A stretch of DNA of 64,000 bases from the NCBI GenBank assembly GCA_044463125.1, contig JBIQMS010000024.1, forward strand, positions 5,388-69,387, in the 5' to 3' direction. This DNA is from CAYMZZ01 sp044463125. GTDB lineage: Bacteria; Bacteroidota; Bacteroidia; Chitinophagales; Chitinophagaceae. The translations under genes and the position numbers were made by a program. This document shows positions 62,065 to 64,000 of the stretch, in pieces (positions within the stretch are counted from its first letter, which is position 1; each line of letters opens with the position of its first letter). A model generated the notes under the pieces. The model was not told where the DNA came from and did no database searches. It worked only from the letters and a program-made list of their open reading frames with translations.

Positions 62065-62892
62065 ATGCGCGTTTATGATCATCCCATAGTACCTGCCTTG
62101 CAGGGTTTTGTGCAATGCATTATGGTGATTGATGCGCGTACTCCATCGGGTACGGATGCTGCTCCCTGCCTGTATCCACCCACGCCGCAGAATTCGCTTT
62201 TCTTTTATTTGGAAGACCAAATTCGCGTAAGCGCTGCCGGTACTGATCAGTTTGAAGAGCAGCCGCGGGCCGTGATGGTAGGTCCGCAGGCTTTTTCGGT
62301 ATCTATTGATGTAAGGCAACACCATAAAGCAGTGCGCATAGGCTTTGAGCCGGCAGGGCTTTTCCGCCTGGTAAAAATGCCCTTGCATAATTGGGTGGAT
62401 AAGAGTTGCGATACCAGCCTGCTGCTAGGCAGAGAGATCACCGAACTCACCGAACAAATGCAGGAAGCCGAGGGCCTGGTGGAGATTGCCCTGCTGGCGG
62501 AAGGATACCTGTTGCGAAAGCTATTGTCGTTAACGGCATCAATTCCGGTTGACTATGCCCTTCATGCATTAATACAATCGCAGGGAAGGATTACGGTGGA
62601 TGAGCTGGCTTCAATGGCCTGTCTGAGTAACCGGCAACTGGAGCGGCAATGCCGGCAACGAATGGGTTTTTCGCCCAAGTTCTTTGCCCGGCTTACGCGC
62701 TTCTCACATGCATATCGCATACGCGAGTCGGATCCGCTACTGAGCTGGACATCCATCGCTCATGAATCCGGTTATTTTGACCAGATGCATTTGATACGGG
62801 ATTTCAAAACCTTTACCGGCAAAGTTCCCCGCCTGCTGCAGCAGGAACTGGAACGCGCGCCTCTTCTGTTGCAGTCGCCTCTGAAGATATAA
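62065..62892 (+). CDS. AraC-family transcriptional regulator
   Basis: A 275-residue regulator. The N-terminus has a cupin-like ligand/effector domain of the DUF6597 or related type (about 1-150, LFFYLEDQIRVS, VRIGFEPAGLFRLV). Two AraC helix-turn-helix motifs at about 185-270 (ITVDELASMACLSNRQLERQCRQRMG, SWTSIAHESGYFDQMHLIRDFKTFTG). ATG 62065 is preferred to a GTG at 62044. It is 56 nt upstream of the HExxH gene and may control it. Confidence 0.9.
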   Translation: MRVYDHPIVPALQGFVQCIMVIDARTPSGTDAAPCLYPPTPQNSLFFYLEDQIRVSAAGTDQFEEQPRAVMVGPQAFSVSIDVRQHHKAVRIGFEPAGLFRLVKMPLHNWVDKSCDTSLLLGREITELTEQMQEAEGLVEIALLAEGYLLRKLLSLTASIPVDYALHALIQSQGRITVDELASMACLSNRQLERQCRQRMGFSPKFFARLTRFSHAYRIRESDPLLSWTSIAHESGYFDQMHLIRDFKTFTGKVPRLLQQELERAPLLLQSPLKI

Positions 62893-62948
62893 TTGTCGCG
62901 TTTGTACTATTTTCCCGGCGCTGATATTCGCAATTTTCCAGAAAAAAT

Positions 62949-63830
62949 ATGCGAAGCTTTTTTATCCTGGCACTTGGTTCATTGTTGGCTGGTTCTGCGG
63001 CTACTGCCCAGTCATCCCCCTTTGACAGTCTTGTGCATTTCCCCTCCGCTCATCTTCAGGTCTATCATAGCAATGGCCGTGCTTCGCGGGCTTTGGAAAT
63101 AGTGCCACGCGTGGAGAAAGCCATGAAATGGTATGGGGATCAGTATGGTTATAAACCCCGGGTTAACCTGCTGATCCTTACAGAAGCCGACTGGCCCAAC
63201 TATACCAGCTTTCCGGTTTATGGCATGCCGCATTATGATGATAAGGAGACTCTAATTGTTGCCGCCGACGACAATGAATTCTGGCGCAATAACCTTCCTG
63301 ATCTCGCTGGTTTTACAGATACTATGGCTACTGCCGCGAAGCAGGTATATGGTCAGGATGGGTCGGGTATGAAGGCTTTTTTCGATTTGCTGGCACTGCA
63401 TGAACTGGGGCATGCTTTTCATTTCCAGGCGGGCTTGCAGGTGCAACGTCTTTGGATGGGCGAGCTGTTGGTGAATATGATGTTGCATTGCTATGTGGCC
63501 GAACAGGAGCCGGAGCAGTTGGCGGCGCTGACCCTTTTTCCCAGGATGGTAGTAATGAAAGGAAGCGAGGGCTTCCCATTCCAAACCCTGCAGCAACTGC
63601 AGGAGAATTATGTTGTGATTGGTCAAGAGCATCCTTATAATTATGCCTGGTACCAATGCCGTTGGCATAAAGCCGCCGCTGAGCTCTATGACCAATACGG
63701 TTGTGAGCTGGTAAAGAAAACCTGGAATTGGCTCAAACAAAAGGATAGGATAGGAACTGACGAAGAATTAATTCGCTTTTTTGAAAAAGGAAACCTGGAA
63801 GGGCTGGCAGATTTTATGCGCAAATGGTGA
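62949..63830 (+). CDS. exported HExxH protein, possible gluzincin metallopeptidase
   Basis: A 293-residue exported protein with a signal peptide at 1-20 (SFFILALGSLLAGSAATA). It carries HELGH (151-155) and a downstream Glu, E172 in WMGELLVN, at the spacing of a gluzincin zinc site. The rest has no domain I recognise; a hydrophobic N-half (VNLLILTEADWP) and a C-terminal helical region (DRIGTDEELIRFFEKGN) are seen. Related proteins of unknown function occur in other Bacteroidota. Activity is unproven. Confidence 0.78.
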   Translation: MRSFFILALGSLLAGSAATAQSSPFDSLVHFPSAHLQVYHSNGRASRALEIVPRVEKAMKWYGDQYGYKPRVNLLILTEADWPNYTSFPVYGMPHYDDKETLIVAADDNEFWRNNLPDLAGFTDTMATAAKQVYGQDGSGMKAFFDLLALHELGHAFHFQAGLQVQRLWMGELLVNMMLHCYVAEQEPEQLAALTLFPRMVVMKGSEGFPFQTLQQLQENYVVIGQEHPYNYAWYQCRWHKAAAELYDQYGCELVKKTWNWLKQKDRIGTDEELIRFFEKGNLEGLADFMRKW

Positions 63831-63835
63831 GAGAG

Positions 63836-63960
63836 ACGTATTACGTTTTAGGGTTTAAGGTTTAGAGTTTAAGGTTTAATGGGGATATATGGAAGGCGAT
63901 TAATTACAATTAGTTTGAGAAAAAATCTGCGCCAATCTGCGTTCTAATCTGCGCCAATCT
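63836..63960 (+). repeat. ACGT, TTTAAGG and CTGCG tracts at the right edge
   Basis: ACGTATTACGT (63836-63848), GGGTTTAAGGTTTAG units (63850-63880), then three ATCTGCG units (63926-63960). The order is the same as at 39031. The element is cut off by the end of the window. Confidence 0.8.
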
Positions 63961-64000
63961 TATATGTTTGATTTAGTTCAAAAAACAGGAAAATAATCAA

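Noticed and set aside
1..64000. tRNA, rRNA, riboswitch or transposase
   Set aside because: No cloverleaf, rRNA segment, known riboswitch core, or DDE/HUH transposase pattern was recognised in the gaps or frames.

Overview
The window (roughly 48-50% G+C by eye) comes from a member of the Bacteroidota, most likely a Chitinophagaceae-like soil or water organism. Evidence: at least five large secreted proteins end in type IX secretion (T9SS) sorting domains; promoter-like elements follow the Bacteroidota TAnnTTTG pattern; only one strong Shine-Dalgarno is seen (greA); and the ftsX - DUF3098 - uppP order is typical of the phylum. No tRNA, rRNA, CRISPR array, transposase, integrase or phage gene was found. 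The genus is an inference.

Layout. 1-1700: the start of an MFS sugar transporter, an HD-domain protein and a small coiled-coil membrane protein. 1.8-14.5 kb: pdxA, then four T9SS cargo proteins (an adhesin-like protein, a sugar-dehydrogenase-like propeller, a GEVED-domain protein, an M14 carboxypeptidase). 14.8-21.5 kb: housekeeping genes (rsmA, a 2-hydroxyacid dehydrogenase, greA, a HIT protein, ruvC, a flippase-like protein, DUF3108, an MBL hydrolase). 21.5-25 kb: a leftward block (ftsX, DUF3098, uppP, then an MFS efflux protein). 25-36 kb: leuS, a conserved unknown, an EEP-family hydrolase, a secreted unknown, a 1530-residue T9SS multidomain protein and an M23-like protein. 36-39 kb: an NmrA-like reductase with its MarR regulator, then ruvB. 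39.3-44.2 kb: a complete type III restriction-modification operon led by an XRE regulator. 44.3-50 kb: a HerA-like ATPase, a GroES-like protein, an OmpR-type response regulator, recQ and a four-helix-bundle protein. 50-64 kb: copper P-type ATPase, tsaE, alanine dehydrogenase, a cation/proton antiporter, an ABC ATPase, lpxA, a cysteine-rich AraC regulator facing a ferritin gene, an M1-type peptidase, a second AraC regulator and a secreted HExxH protein.

The most unusual feature is a set of intergenic repeats. At least twelve gaps carry degenerate short-unit tracts (period about 7-10 nt) from a few recurring families: ACGTATTACGT, TTTAAGGTTTAAGG, GTGAGGCGTGAG, AAGTTATAAGTT and ATCTGCGGGAAA. Several gaps combine families in a nested order: ACGT tracts outside, TTTAAGG or GTGAGG tracts next, and a CTGCGGG core in the middle, with the second half often the reverse complement of the first. 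The tracts begin at, or inside, stop codons, and one copy is translated in the N-terminus of RecQ. I cannot assign them to any repeat class I know.

Regulatory logic is visible at several loci: a TTGACA/TGTCAA operator before the XRE-led restriction operon; two identical TTGTATATACAA operators, each 21 nt upstream of marR and its neighbour; a possible terminator/attenuator in the greA leader; and several perfect hairpins, two with 28-bp stems.
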